64,000 nucleotides of DNA from Plastoroseomonas arctica (GCF_018128965.1 NZ_JAAEDH010000011.1:1-64000); one strand, 5' to 3'. Positions 54,115-64,000 are shown, counted from the stretch's first letter. Notes: a model not told the origin generated them from the sequence alone. A program made the numbers and translations.

Positions 54115-54734
54115 GCCGGGATACCGCCCTGCTCAAGGATGAAGGCGGCGATTTCTGGCACGCCCTGCTCGATCTTGAGGTTGGTGAAAATGAACGGCCG
54201 CGCGCCGCGCATGCGCTTCGCGTCGCGGTCCATCACGCCGAGATCCGCACCCACGAGCGGCGCCAGATCAGTCTTGTTGATGATGAGCAGATCCGAGCGT
54301 GTGATGCCCGGCCCGCCCTTTCGCGGGATCTTGTCGCCGGCCGAGACGTCGATGACATACAGCATCAGGTCCGCCAGCTCCGGACTGAAGGTGGCGGCGA
54401 GATTGTCGCCGCCGGATTCGATGAACAGCACCTGCAGCGCAGGAAAGCGCTCGCTCATCTCCGCGACGGCAGCGAGGTTGATCGAGGCATCCTCGCGGAT
54501 CGCGGTGTGCGGGCAGCCGCCGGTCTCCACGCCCATGATGCGCTCGGGCGCAAGCGCGCCGGAGCGGGTGAGGAATTCGGCATCCTCCTTGGTGTAGATG
54601 TCGTTGGTGATGGCGGCGATGTCGTGCGTCGCGCGCAGATGCTTGCAGAGCCGGTCGACCAGTGCCGTCTTGCCCGACCCCACGGGACCGCCGACGCCGA
54701 CGCGGAAAGGGCCGTGGGGATAGGGTGCGCTCAT
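54111..54734 (-). CDS. ureG: Urease accessory GTPase UreG
   Basis: UreG is the GTPase that carries nickel to the urease active site. The 207-residue protein has the P-loop GPVGSGKT (16-23), the nickel-binding CPH motif in [14 protein letters not shown], the switch segment [19 protein letters not shown], and NKTDLAP for guanine recognition. It overlaps ureF at its start and the serine hydrolase at its end by four bases each. Length and motifs are normal. Confidence 0.97.
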   Translation of the reverse strand: MSAPYPHGPFRVGVGGPVGSGKTALVDRLCKHLRATHDIAAITNDIYTKEDAEFLTRSGALAPERIMGVETGGCPHTAIREDASINLAAVAEMSERFPALQVLFIESGGDNLAATFSPELADLMLYVIDVSAGDKIPRKGGPGITRSDLLIINKTDLAPLVGADLGVMDRDAKRMRGARPFIFTNLKIEQGVPEIAAFILEQGGIPA

Positions 54735-55402
54735 GAGCGGAACAGCCTCGTGTATTGCGTCTCGTGACGCATGGAAAACAGGTCGATCATCGGCGATGCG
54801 GTGCCCAGATCGTCGAGATCGGCCGCCAGCGCGGCCTCGGTCGCGGCGGTGATGGCGGGCAGCAGGCCCGCCGTCACGCGCTGCCCATCGGTCTGACCGA
54901 GCGGCACCAGCCGCACGCCGGCGGAGGTGAGGTTGGCGGCAAACGCTGTAAGATAGGCGAAGACCGCGTCGCGCGGTGGAATGGCGGCGAAGCGGCAGGC
55001 GGCGCCGAAGGCGGACGCATGCGCCAGCCGCTTGGGATGGCGCGCGCAGAATGCGGCGAAGCCTGCGTCCGGCCAGGCGGCCATCGTGACCAGCGCGAAG
55101 GCGTTGCCCTGCGCCGTGCTCTCCAGCGCCGTCTCGGCGGTGCCGCGCCAGGCGAAGGCGAGTTCGGCAATGGCGTCGAGAGCGGCGTCATCCACAGCGG
55201 CGATCGCAGCGGCGCAGAGCGCACCATCAATGTGGCCGGCGCCGTCGTGCAGCACGGTGCGGATGTAGGCGGCGAGCGTCGCGGCGTCGCACACCGCGCC
55301 ATCCTCGACCGCCGCCTCGATGCCGTGGCTGTAGGTATATGCGCCGACCGGATAGGCGGGCGAGGTCCAGGCGAGCAGGCGCGCGAAATCCTCAGTGGTC
55401 AT
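54731..55402 (-). CDS. ureF: Urease accessory protein UreF
   Basis: UreF bridges UreD and UreG in the nickel-insertion complex. The 223-residue helical protein has [27 protein letters not shown] near the N-terminus, the family hallmark, and ends [14 protein letters not shown], also typical. The ATG at 55402 overlaps the ureE end by 11 bases; a frame to 55462 would add a Met/Thr-rich stretch translated from the His-tail codons of ureE. Confidence 0.94.
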   Translation of the reverse strand: MTTEDFARLLAWTSPAYPVGAYTYSHGIEAAVEDGAVCDAATLAAYIRTVLHDGAGHIDGALCAAAIAAVDDAALDAIAELAFAWRGTAETALESTAQGNAFALVTMAAWPDAGFAAFCARHPKRLAHASAFGAACRFAAIPPRDAVFAYLTAFAANLTSAGVRLVPLGQTDGQRVTAGLLPAITAATEAALAADLDDLGTASPMIDLFSMRHETQYTRLFRS

Positions 55403-55904
55403 GGTGGTGGTGATGGCCGTCGCCATGATCATGCGAGTGGCCATGGCCCTTGTGCTCGCCATAGGCGCCGCCTTCGGGATGGAAGGGCGCCTGAACCGCT
55501 TCGACGGTCGCGCCCAGGCCGCGCAGCATGGCGGTGATGACGTGGTCCTCGCGGATCAGGATGCGGCTGCCTTCGATCTGCGTCGGCAGATGCCGGTTGC
55601 CCAGGTGCCAGGCGAGCCGCATCAGCAGTTCCGGTGTGGCCGCGGTGATCTGCGTGAGCGGTTCGGGCGCCGCGCGCACCAGGATGACGCCGCCGCCTTC
55701 GAGCAGCAGGCCGTCGCCATCGCGCAGTGCCACCGCCTCATCGAGATCAAGAAGAAATTCGGTGCCGTTCGCGCCGGTGTAGCGACGGCGGCGACGGAAC
55801 CGCTCGTCGAAGTCGAGCGTGACGGTGTCGCGCGCGGTCCGTGCCACCCAGTCGCCGGCGGGCAGGACGCGGGTCGCGCGGGGCAGAAATTCTTTGGCGC
55901 CCAT
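55392..55904 (-). CDS. ureE: Urease accessory protein UreE (nickel chaperone)
   Basis: UreE binds nickel and hands it to UreG. The 170-residue protein has the UreE N-terminal domain (DTVTLDFDERFRRRRRY, DLDEAVALRDGDGLLLEGG), the metal-binding domain with AWHLGNRHLPTQIE and EDHVITAMLRGLG, and a His-rich tail with 12 histidines in its last 30 residues. The ATG at 55904 lies one base after the stop of the AT-rich foreign gene; a GTG at 55922 inside that gene is less likely. Its own upstream region appears to have been displaced by the insertion. Confidence 0.92.
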   Translation of the reverse strand: MGAKEFLPRATRVLPAGDWVARTARDTVTLDFDERFRRRRRYTGANGTEFLLDLDEAVALRDGDGLLLEGGGVILVRAAPEPLTQITAATPELLMRLAWHLGNRHLPTQIEGSRILIREDHVITAMLRGLGATVEAVQAPFHPEGGAYGEHKGHGHSHDHGDGHHHHHDH

Positions 55905-55905
55905 T

Positions 55906-56787
55906 TTACCCAACTTTTTCACTATACGCCGCTTGCACTAATTCCCTAAGTTGATCGAGTTTTTCTGGTTTGCCGTCTACGTCAGCAGGCCTGATCAAAA
56001 ATCGATAATTTTTGAACCAATTGTCATAAGGCAATGTATCGAACCCTGTCGATTCAACCCAGGAGTCGTATTGCTGTATTTGCGGTAAAGCCACTTGAAA
56101 TTCCAAAGATTTTTTCTTTGGCTTGAATAGCACAAAGTTATTTGCAATTTTATTTATTGTAATACCGACATAGTGTTTAGTATAATTTAGCTCGCATTTA
56201 CTATCTATTTTCCGTATTATGTTTGCATGAATTTGTTTCATTATTCCAATGATCTCAAGAGGATAATTTTTCTCCCATTTGGTTGGGTCAATAGTTGCCT
56301 GCTGAAGATCTTCTTCGTCCAGCGGGGCTCTAATATTTTCGTCTAGCACCTTTGTGAAAACCACGGTAACTGCATCTTTAACCTTTATAGCTTGGACCTG
56401 CATAGCGATAAGTGGAATATGTCCGTTGAACAGACTAATTACGTTCAAGAATCTAGCATTTATCTCCTCAGCAATTATAACTGCACAGTGGTCATATTGA
56501 GGATATCTTTTTTTTTCGATATTCCAATACTCAATGGTTCGAACAATATGAGTTTCGTCAACGGCTCCTAACTGAAGTTCAACTTCATATCGCCGACGAC
56601 CCTCAGAATCTGCAAGAAGTAAGTCTAACCGACCGGCTCTTGGTTGGCGTCTCTCTTTCGAAAGGAGTTCAACATCCCCCAAACCCAAGACGGAAGGATC
56701 ATTTGCAATAATTCCTTGCAACCATTTCTCAGTATATTTTGCATCAATTTTCATTCGTATAGGCTCTAAGCGAACGTAATCAGACAT
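55906..56787 (-). CDS. AT-rich PD-(D/E)XK nuclease-like gene inserted in the urease operon
   Basis: This 293-residue protein has no relation to urease. Its codons are strongly A/T-rich, unlike every neighbour, which points to recent horizontal transfer. Residues about 15-110 look like a PD-(D/E)XK nuclease core: KYTEKWLQGIIANDPSVLGL, then RAGRLDLLLAD (Asp) and RYEVELQLGAVDETH (Glu-x-Glu/Gln), then TIEYWNIEKKRYPQYDHCAVIIAEEI. The classical lysine is not obvious, so activity is uncertain. The C-terminal half is of unknown fold. It starts ten bases after ureC with GAGGG upstream and ends one base before ureE. Defence against foreign DNA is one guess; no partner gene is present. Confidence 0.75.
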   Translation of the reverse strand: MSDYVRLEPIRMKIDAKYTEKWLQGIIANDPSVLGLGDVELLSKERRQPRAGRLDLLLADSEGRRRYEVELQLGAVDETHIVRTIEYWNIEKKRYPQYDHCAVIIAEEINARFLNVISLFNGHIPLIAMQVQAIKVKDAVTVVFTKVLDENIRAPLDEEDLQQATIDPTKWEKNYPLEIIGIMKQIHANIIRKIDSKCELNYTKHYVGITINKIANNFVLFKPKKKSLEFQVALPQIQQYDSWVESTGFDTLPYDNWFKNYRFLIRPADVDGKPEKLDQLRELVQAAYSEKVG

Positions 56788-56797
56788 TTGCGGTCCC

Positions 56798-58509
<1,712 letters not shown>

Positions 58510-58510
<1 letters not shown>

Positions 58511-58815
58511 CAGAGCGGCCCCTCGATGGCGCCATGGAAGCCGTGCACGATGCGCGCGCCGCCGAAGGGGATGAGGTTCACGCTGCGGGACTGCCCAGGC
58601 TCAAAGCGAATGGCGGTGCCGGCGGCAATGTCGAGGCGCATGCCGCGCGCCTGGGCACGGTTGAAGCTGAGCGCTGGGTTGGTCTCGAAGAAATGGTAGT
58701 GGCTGCCGACCTGCACCGGGCGATCGCCGGTATTGGCGACCTCCATCGCGACGGCCACGGCGCCGACGTTGATCTCGATATCGCCATCGCCGGTGATGAT
58801 TTCGCCTGGGATCAT
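58510..58815 (-). CDS. ureB: Urease beta subunit UreB
   Basis: This 101-residue structural subunit packs against UreC in the (abc)3 enzyme. It begins [18 protein letters not shown] and has [18 protein letters not shown], hallmarks of the family. It is separate from ureA, as in most proteobacteria rather than fused as in Helicobacter. It starts ten bases after ureA and overlaps ureC. Confidence 0.97.
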
Positions 58816-58825
58816 GGGGGGCGCC

Positions 58826-59128
58826 TCAGCGGATCGGGTTGTGGACGGTGACGAGCTTGGTGCCGTCCGGGAAGGTCGCCTCGACCTGGATCTCGTGGAC
58901 CATCTCGGCGATGCCCTCCATCACCTGCTCGCGCGCCAGCACCGTGCCGCCGTCGCGCATGAGCTCGGCCACGGAGCGGCCATCGCGCGCACCCTCGACG
59001 ACGTAATCCGTGATCAGCGCGATGGCTTCTGGGTGGTTCAGCTTCACGCCGCGTGCGAGGCGCTTGCGCGCCACCTCCGCCGCCATGGAGATCAGCAGCT
59101 TGTCCTTCTCGCGCGGCGTCAGATGCAT
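58826..59128 (-). CDS. ureA: Urease gamma subunit UreA
   Basis: This 100-residue structural subunit begins [23 protein letters not shown] and has [24 protein letters not shown], the family signature. It is complete and of normal length. It lies 42 bases after ureD and ten before ureB. Confidence 0.97.
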   Translation of the reverse strand: MHLTPREKDKLLISMAAEVARKRLARGVKLNHPEAIALITDYVVEGARDGRSVAELMRDGGTVLAREQVMEGIAEMVHEIQVEATFPDGTKLVTVHNPIR

Positions 59129-59170
59129 GCGGGTCTCCTGGGGCGTGGCGCCATCATGGAAGGGAATGCC

Positions 59171-59977
59171 TCATGCCGTCCACAGCCGCGGCAGCCGCGC
59201 CGGCAGCCCGAAGACCGCCGCGCGCACCAGGCCGATGGCGGACCCAAGGCCGCGGCGCACGTCGCGGGCGGCGCCGAGCCAGCGGGCGACCACCAGCCCC
59301 CGGGTCGGCAGCGTGACCTGCGCCCCGGCCTCGCGCAGCAGCGCCTGCATCGCAGGCGCCTCGTCGCCACAGAACAGCAGCGTCGCCAGCGACTCGGCAC
59401 CAGCGAAGCCGAACCGGTTGCCGAGCGCGCGCGGAGGGTCGACCGCAACGCCATCGGCCCAGACCAGCACGCCGTCGCGCCGGATCCGCCAACTGTCGCG
59501 CAGCGCGCCGCGGGTGAAGGCCTCGCCGCGGGCGGCACGGCCAAACACCAGCGTCTCCGCGGCGAGCAGACGCGCGCCGGCGGCAAGGTCCGCGGAGATG
59601 CGGCGCTGCAGCCGGGCACCGTCGAACAGGATCGTCTCCTGCGGGATCCACTCCATCACCGCACCGGCGCCGAGCTGGAGCGCGCAGTCGATGCGGCTGG
59701 GCGGCCCCAGGCTGCGGTAGATCTTCTCCGCGGCGGGGGCGCTGATGGTCGCACGCGCACCCACCTCGGCCTCGATCATGATGCGCAGGTGATCGCCCCC
59801 AGCCAGCCCGCCGCCGGTGTTGACGAGCGCGAGGGTCAGCGCCTCGTCGCGCTCTGGGGTCGGGAATAGCGCGCGCAGCGGGGAGACCTGGTGCAGGTTG
59901 CGTAGCGTGGTGCGCCCCTCGCGGAGGGCGAGCGTCACGTCCAGAATCCCGCTGCCGCGCTGATGCAATGATGACAC
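59171..59977 (-). CDS. ureD: Urease accessory protein UreD
   Basis: UreD binds apo-urease and, with UreF and UreG, prepares the active site for nickel. The product of about 268 residues has NTGGGLAGGDHLRIMIEAEVGA, TISAPAAEKIYRS, and MEWIPQETILFDGARLQRR, all typical. The start is uncertain: a GTG at 59977 gives the usual length, with a TTG nine bases later as an alternative; the open frame to 60271 shadows the upstream divergent gene. It is the first gene of the urease operon. A 190-base divergent spacer separates it from the transporter gene. Confidence 0.9.
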   Translation of the reverse strand: MSSLHQRGSGILDVTLALREGRTTLRNLHQVSPLRALFPTPERDEALTLALVNTGGGLAGGDHLRIMIEAEVGARATISAPAAEKIYRSLGPPSRIDCALQLGAGAVMEWIPQETILFDGARLQRRISADLAAGARLLAAETLVFGRAARGEAFTRGALRDSWRIRRDGVLVWADGVAVDPPRALGNRFGFAGAESLATLLFCGDEAPAMQALLREAGAQVTLPTRGLVVARWLGAARDVRRGLGSAIGLVRAAVFGLPARLPRLWTA

Positions 59978-60167
59978 GGCGCGAAACTGGCACAGGCGGC
60001 GGCGCCCACAAAACGCGTAACTTCGACCGTGCCGTGCGCGGGGCTCGCAAATTTTCGCTTTTTGGTGCTGGTCCTCAGACCGGAGGCCATCGATAAATAC
60101 GGGCGGATGGGCGCAATGTGCGAATGCAGGGCCAGTTCCGGCGCTTTGCGATGACGGGAGACAGGAC

Positions 60168-61382
60168 ATGGTGGGTTTCGACCGGCGTACGCTCCTTGCA
60201 GGTGGCACGGCTCTCGCCATGCCGCGCATCGTGCATGCCCAGGGGGACGTGATCCGGATCGGCGAGGTCAATTCCTACACCTCGCAACCCGCCTTCCTCG
60301 CGCCCTATCGCAATGGCTGGATCCTCGCGATCGAGCAGGTGAATGCTGGCGGCGGCGTCAATGGCCGCCGGCTCGAGACGATATTCCGCGACGATGCCGG
60401 CCGCCCCGAGGACGCCGTGCGCCACGCCGGCGAGTTGATCAATTCGGAACGCGTGGCCCTTCTGGCCGGCGGGTTCCTGTCCAATGTCGGCCTCGCACTC
60501 GGCGACTTCGCCAACCAGAACAAGAAGCTGTTCGTCGCGTCCGAGCCGCTGACCGACGCGCTCGTCTGGGCGCGCGGCAATCGCTACACCTTCCGCCTGC
60601 GCCCCTCCACCTACATGCAGGCCGCGATGCTGGTCGAGGAAGCCGCGAAGCTCCCCGCCCGGCGCTGGGCGACGGTCGCGCCCAATTACGAATACGGGCA
60701 GAGCGCGGTGCGCTGGTTCAAGGAATTGCTCACCCGCGCGAAGCCTGACGTGACCTTCGTGGGTGAGCAGTTTCCCGCCCTTGGCCGCATCGATGCGGGG
60801 GCCACGGTGCAGGCGCTGGCGAGCACGACGCCGGATGCGATCTTCAACGTCACCTTCGGTGCGGACCTCACGAACTTCGTCCGCCAGGGCAACACGCGCG
60901 GGCTGTTCGAGCGGCGGCGCATCGTCTCCATGCTGACTGGCGAGCCGGAATACCTGCTCCCCCTCGGCGACGAGGCGCCGGAGAACTGGATCGTCACAGG
61001 CTATCCCTGGGAAGACCTCAACACGCCCGGCCATACCGCCTTCCGCGACGCCTATCGCGCGCGCTTCAACGAGGCACCGCGCCTTGGGTCCGTCGTGGCC
61101 TTCGACACGGTGAGCGCCATCGCCGCGATGCTGCGCAAGACGGGCGCGGATACCGAGACGGAGAAGATGGTCGACGCCATGCGCGGCCTGACCTTCCCCA
61201 CCGCCTTCGGCACTGGCGACGTGACCTTCCGCCCGATCGACCATCAATCCACGCTCGGCGCCTATGTCGGGCGCACGGCGCTGCGCAACGGGCGCGGCAC
61301 CATGGTGGATTGGCGCTATGCCGATGGCGCCGCCTATCTGCCGGCCGATGACGTGGTGCGCACGCTGCGTCCCCAGAGCTGA
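60168..61382 (+). CDS. Branched-chain amino acid/amide-type ABC transporter binding protein
   Basis: This 404-residue periplasmic binding protein has a signal with twin arginines (FDRRTLLAGGTALAMPRIVHAQ) and a type I periplasmic fold: IRIGEVNSYTSQPAFLAPYRNGWILAIEQVN, then a later YEYGQSAVRWFKELL. It belongs to the LivK/UrtA/AmiC class that binds amino acids, urea or amides. Divergence from the urease operon favours urea or an amide as ligand; the sequence alone does not settle it. GGGAG precedes the ATG. The fused permease gene starts immediately at the next base after its stop. Confidence 0.85.
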   Translation: MVGFDRRTLLAGGTALAMPRIVHAQGDVIRIGEVNSYTSQPAFLAPYRNGWILAIEQVNAGGGVNGRRLETIFRDDAGRPEDAVRHAGELINSERVALLAGGFLSNVGLALGDFANQNKKLFVASEPLTDALVWARGNRYTFRLRPSTYMQAAMLVEEAAKLPARRWATVAPNYEYGQSAVRWFKELLTRAKPDVTFVGEQFPALGRIDAGATVQALASTTPDAIFNVTFGADLTNFVRQGNTRGLFERRRIVSMLTGEPEYLLPLGDEAPENWIVTGYPWEDLNTPGHTAFRDAYRARFNEAPRLGSVVAFDTVSAIAAMLRKTGADTETEKMVDAMRGLTFPTAFGTGDVTFRPIDHQSTLGAYVGRTALRNGRGTMVDWRYADGAAYLPADDVVRTLRPQS

Positions 61383-63227
61383 ATGGAGGACCTGCTGATC
61401 CAGGCCCTCAACGGCCTGGCGAGCGCCTCGTCCCTGTTCCTGGTGGCATCCGGGCTGACGGTGATCTTCGGTGTCTCCCGCATCGTCAACTTCGCCCATG
61501 GCAGCCTCTATATGCTCGGCGCCTATGTCGGCTGGAGCCTGGTGACCCAGCTGCCGGAGGGCCTGGCCGGCACATCGGTAGGCTTTTGGGGCAGCATCCT
61601 CCTCGCGGCGCTGATCGTGGGCGCGATCGGCATGGTCATCGAGGTGTTGCTGCTCCGCCGCATCTACGAGGCGCCGGAGCTGTTCCAGCTGCTCGCGACA
61701 TTCGGCGTGGTGCTGGTCGTACAGGATGTGGCGCTGCTGATCTGGGGGCCGCAGGACCTGCTCGGGCCGCGAGCGCCGCTGCTGCGCGGCAGCACCGAGA
61801 TGCTGGGCGTGCGGTTTCCGCGATACGAGTTGTTCCTCATCATCGTGGGCCCAGTGGTCCTCGGCCTGCTGTGGCTGCTGTTCCACCGCACGCGCTGGGG
61901 CACGCTGGTGCGCGCGGCGACGCAGGACCGGGAGATGGTCTCGGCGCTCGGTGTCGATCAGCGGCGACTGTTCACTTCCGTATTCTTCCTCGGCGCGATG
62001 CTCGCGGGGCTGGGCGGGACGCTGCAATTGCCGCGCGAGAGCGTGAATTTGCAGATGGACCTCGCCATCATCACCGAGGCGTTCGTGGTGGTGGTGGTGG
62101 GTGGCCTCGGCTCGCTGCCAGGCGCCTTCCTGGCCGCGCTGCTGATCGGCGAATTGCACGCCTTTGGCATCCTCATCCTGCCGCGCATCACGCTGGTGCT
62201 GGTATTCCTGGTCATGGCCATCGTGCTGGTGGCGCGACCGCATGGTCTGCTCGGCCGCGCCAGCGCACCGTCGCGCGGGGCCGCCGCGGCGCCCGACCCG
62301 CCGATCGGGCCGACACCGCGGCCGCTGATCGTCGCCGGTGCAATCGCGCTTGCCCTCCTCATCGCAGCACCCCTGCTGCTGCGCGACTACGAGATCTCCG
62401 TCCTCACCGAGCTGCTCATCTTCGTGCTGTTCGCGGCCAGCCTGCACTTCATCATGGGCCCGGGCGGCATGGCGAGCTTCGGCCATGCCGCGTATTTTGG
62501 CGCCGGGGCCTATGGCGCGGCCCTTCTCGCCAAGCACCTCGGCGCGCCCATGCTGCTGGGCCTCGCTGCCGCACCTGCCCTCGCGGGTCTGCTGGGCATC
62601 GCCTTCGGGTGGTTCTGCGTGCGGCTATCGGGCGTGTATTCCGCGATGCTCACCCTCGCCTTCGCGCAGATCGCCTGGTCGGTCGCCTTCCAGTGGGTCG
62701 AGGTGACCGGCGGCGACAACGGCATCCTCGGCGTCTGGCCGGATGGCTGGGCGCGGGACAAATCCGTCTTCTTCTATCTCACGCTGGTCCTGTGCATCGG
62801 CGCGTCGCTCATGCTGCGCCGCGCGGTGCGCGCGCCCTTCGGTTACGCACTGCGCGCCGGGCGCGACAACGCGCTGCGCGCCGAGGCGATCGGCATCGAC
62901 GGCTTCCGCATCCGCTGGCTCGCCTTCACCGTCGCGGCTGTCGCCGCCGGTATCGCCGGCGGGTTGTTCGCTTATTCGAAGGGCAGCGTGTTTCCCTCCA
63001 CGCTCGGTATTCCGCGCAGCGTGGATGCGCTGCTGATGGTGCTGCTCGGCGGTGTCCAGACCTTGTCCGGACCCATCGTCGGGGCCTTGGCCTTCGCCGG
63101 GTTGCAAGAACAATTAATGCGCGCGACAGAGTTGTGGAGGCTCATCATGGGCAGCGTGATCATCGCGCTGGTGCTGTTCTTTCCGCAGGGGCTGGCGGGT
63201 GCTGTGCAGAAAGCATGGGGGAAATGA
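61383..63227 (+). CDS. Fused LivH-LivM type ABC transporter permease
   Basis: This 614-residue membrane protein joins both permeases of a branched-chain-type importer. Residues 1 to about 290 are LivH-like (GLTVIFGVSRIVNFAHGSLYMLGAY; EAFVVVVVGGLGSLPGAFLAA). A Pro/Ala linker near 295-312 follows. Residues from about 315 to 614 are LivM-like (MGPGGMASFGHAAYFGAGAYG; GGVQTLSGPIVGAL). Such fusions occur in alphaproteobacteria. Its last codons (TGG GGG AAA TGA) are the outer end of repeat copy B, so the C-terminus may have been reshaped by the element. Confidence 0.93.
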   Translation: MEDLLIQALNGLASASSLFLVASGLTVIFGVSRIVNFAHGSLYMLGAYVGWSLVTQLPEGLAGTSVGFWGSILLAALIVGAIGMVIEVLLLRRIYEAPELFQLLATFGVVLVVQDVALLIWGPQDLLGPRAPLLRGSTEMLGVRFPRYELFLIIVGPVVLGLLWLLFHRTRWGTLVRAATQDREMVSALGVDQRRLFTSVFFLGAMLAGLGGTLQLPRESVNLQMDLAIITEAFVVVVVGGLGSLPGAFLAALLIGELHAFGILILPRITLVLVFLVMAIVLVARPHGLLGRASAPSRGAAAAPDPPIGPTPRPLIVAGAIALALLIAAPLLLRDYEISVLTELLIFVLFAASLHFIMGPGGMASFGHAAYFGAGAYGAALLAKHLGAPMLLGLAAAPALAGLLGIAFGWFCVRLSGVYSAMLTLAFAQIAWSVAFQWVEVTGGDNGILGVWPDGWARDKSVFFYLTLVLCIGASLMLRRAVRAPFGYALRAGRDNALRAEAIGIDGFRIRWLAFTVAAVAAGIAGGLFAYSKGSVFPSTLGIPRSVDALLMVLLGGVQTLSGPIVGALAFAGLQEQLMRATELWRLIMGSVIIALVLFFPQGLAGAVQKAWGK

Positions 63228-63373
63228 ATTTTCCCCAAACCCCCATTCTTTCGTTTTTGATTAATTGGTGCGAGCTTCAAGGTCGCGCTACGGTAGGTGA
63301 ACGAGTGCTAAGCCTCCAACCAGCACCAATAGATAAAAATAAAAGATGGGGGTTTGGGGGAATTCATTCCCCC
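63217..63373. repeat. Long inverted-repeat intergenic element, copy B (full)
   Basis: The best-preserved copy. The left arm (63217-63271) starts GGGGGAAATGAATTTTCCCC and ends ATTGGTGC; the right arm (63323-63373) starts GCACCAAT and ends GGGGGAATTCATTCCCCC. Reversed and complemented, the right arm matches the left over almost its full length of just over 50 bases, including AAACCCCCAT and the T-rich stretch, around a 51-base centre. The element includes the stop codon of the fused permease gene and ends 11 bases before the livG ATG, inside a transporter operon. Confidence 0.85.
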
Positions 63374-63384
63374 AATCTGTCGTC

Positions 63385-64000
63385 ATGACCACCATCCTCG
63401 ACGTCGAGCGCATCGAAAAATCTTTTGGCGGCGTGCGTGCCGTCCAGGGCGTGTCCTTCTCTATCGAAGCGGGTGAAATGCTCGCCCTCATCGGTCCCAA
63501 TGGTGCCGGCAAATCCACCTGTTTCAACATGCTCAACGGCCAGCTTCGTCCCGATGCGGGCCGCGTTCGGCTGCTCGGCCAGGACATCACCGGTCTCGCG
63601 CCCCGTCGCGTCTGGCGTCTTGGCGTCGGGCGGACGTTCCAGATCACCGCGACCTTCGGTTCCATGACGGTGCGCGAGAATGTGCAGGTGGCGCTGCTCT
63701 CCCATGCCCACCGGCTGCTGCGGTTCTGGCGTCCGGCGCCGGAGCATTTCGCGGACGAGGCGGATGCGCTTCTTGCTCGTGTGGGCATGGCGGAGCAGGC
63801 GGAGCGCGCGTGTGGCGTGCTCGCCTATGGCGATCTCAAGCGGGTTGAGCTCGCGATCGCGCTCGCCAATGCGCCGCGGCTGCTGCTGATGGACGAGCCC
63901 ACGGCGGGCATGGCGCCGCGCGAGCGCGTGGCGTTGATGGCGTTGACCCGCGACATCGCGCGCGAGCAGGGCATCGCGGTGCTGTTCACCGAGCACGACA
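63385..64000 (+). CDS. livG: LivG-type ABC transporter ATP-binding protein (partial)
   Basis: The frame opens at ATG 63385 and runs off the window end. The 205 visible residues include Walker A GPNGAGKST (38-46), the Q-loop region GRTFQITATFGSMTVRENV, the family-typical signature AYGDLKRVELA in place of LSGGQ, Walker B LLLMDEPTAGMAP and the start of the switch region LFTEHD. It is the ATPase for the fused permease upstream. No ribosome site is visible; the right hairpin of repeat copy B ends 11 bases before the ATG. The second ATPase, livF, is presumably downstream. Confidence 0.9.
   Translation, partial: MTTILDVERIEKSFGGVRAVQGVSFSIEAGEMLALIGPNGAGKSTCFNMLNGQLRPDAGRVRLLGQDITGLAPRRVWRLGVGRTFQITATFGSMTVRENVQVALLSHAHRLLRFWRPAPEHFADEADALLARVGMAEQAERACGVLAYGDLKRVELAIALANAPRLLLMDEPTAGMAPRERVALMALTRDIAREQGIAVLFTEHD

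Noticed and set aside
60075-62537. 820-codon open frame antisense to the transporter genes
   Set aside because: The translation is a repetitive His/Asp/Gln/Arg mix with no domain, opposite well-supported binding-protein and permease genes. Similar antisense frames over ilvD, valS and 47,452-49,758 were rejected for the same reason.

Overview
The window is very GC-rich DNA from an alphaproteobacterium, most likely a member of the Acetobacteraceae (Roseomonas-like; inferred, not searched). The reasons are the nagZ / M50 protease / scpA / scpB / tatB / tatC / serS order, the pcm / tolC / popZ / valS order, a DUF1194 protein, a DUF1127 protein beside a LysR regulator, and tightly packed genes that often share start and stop bases (ATGA, GTGA, TGATG).

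Layout. 1-2,520: the tail of an Ala/Pro/Thr-rich protein, a DUF1194 protein, a crotonase and an FTR1 iron permease with a Fur-like box. 2,566-8,178: a complete phosphate regulon (pstS-pstC-pstA-pstB-phoU-phoB) behind a candidate Pho box; phoR is not in the window. 8,348-10,609: yajC, a DUF815 ATPase and a metallo-beta-lactamase-fold hydrolase. 10,622-20,058 (minus strand): argS, a SPOR protein, nagZ, an M50 protease, scpA, scpB, an ABC ATPase, tatB, tatC and serS; the ABC ATPase sits where tatA is usually found. 20,153-30,553: dgt, erpA, xthA, a small lipoprotein, ilvD, a 55-residue membrane protein coupled to valS, popZ, tolC and pcm. 30,687-30,908: tRNA-Cys and tRNA-Asn.

31,099-47,548 is an accessory glycan locus. 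Three plus-strand genes (a methyltransferase, a CmcI-family protein and a 1,192-residue three-domain glycosyltransferase) converge on a nine-gene minus-strand operon. That operon holds a WsaF-like glycosyltransferase, a second glycosyltransferase, a frameshifted methyltransferase, a GT61 enzyme, and a cassette (rfbF, rfbG, C-methyltransferase, 3,5-epimerase, reductase) predicted to make a CDP-linked C-methylated 6-deoxyhexose. 47,749-53,006 holds two hydrolases, an SUOX-like periplasmic protein, an orphan ribbon-helix-helix protein, LysR/DUF1127 and a 2OG-Fe(II) oxygenase. 53,059-59,977 is the urease operon ureD-A-B-C-[foreign gene]-E-F-G with a serine hydrolase coupled at its end. 60,168-64,000 is a divergent LivK-type transporter with fused LivH-LivM permeases and the start of livG; its position suggests, but does not prove, urea or amide uptake for the urease.

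Two observations stand out. First, a family of intergenic inverted-repeat elements (two full copies, two half copies) lies next to stop codons at 8,184, 20,093, 24,599 and 63,217, with compensating base changes in its terminal hairpin. Second, a strikingly AT-rich gene resembling a PD-(D/E)XK nuclease sits without disruption between ureC and ureE. No rRNA, CRISPR array, transposase or prophage gene was seen.
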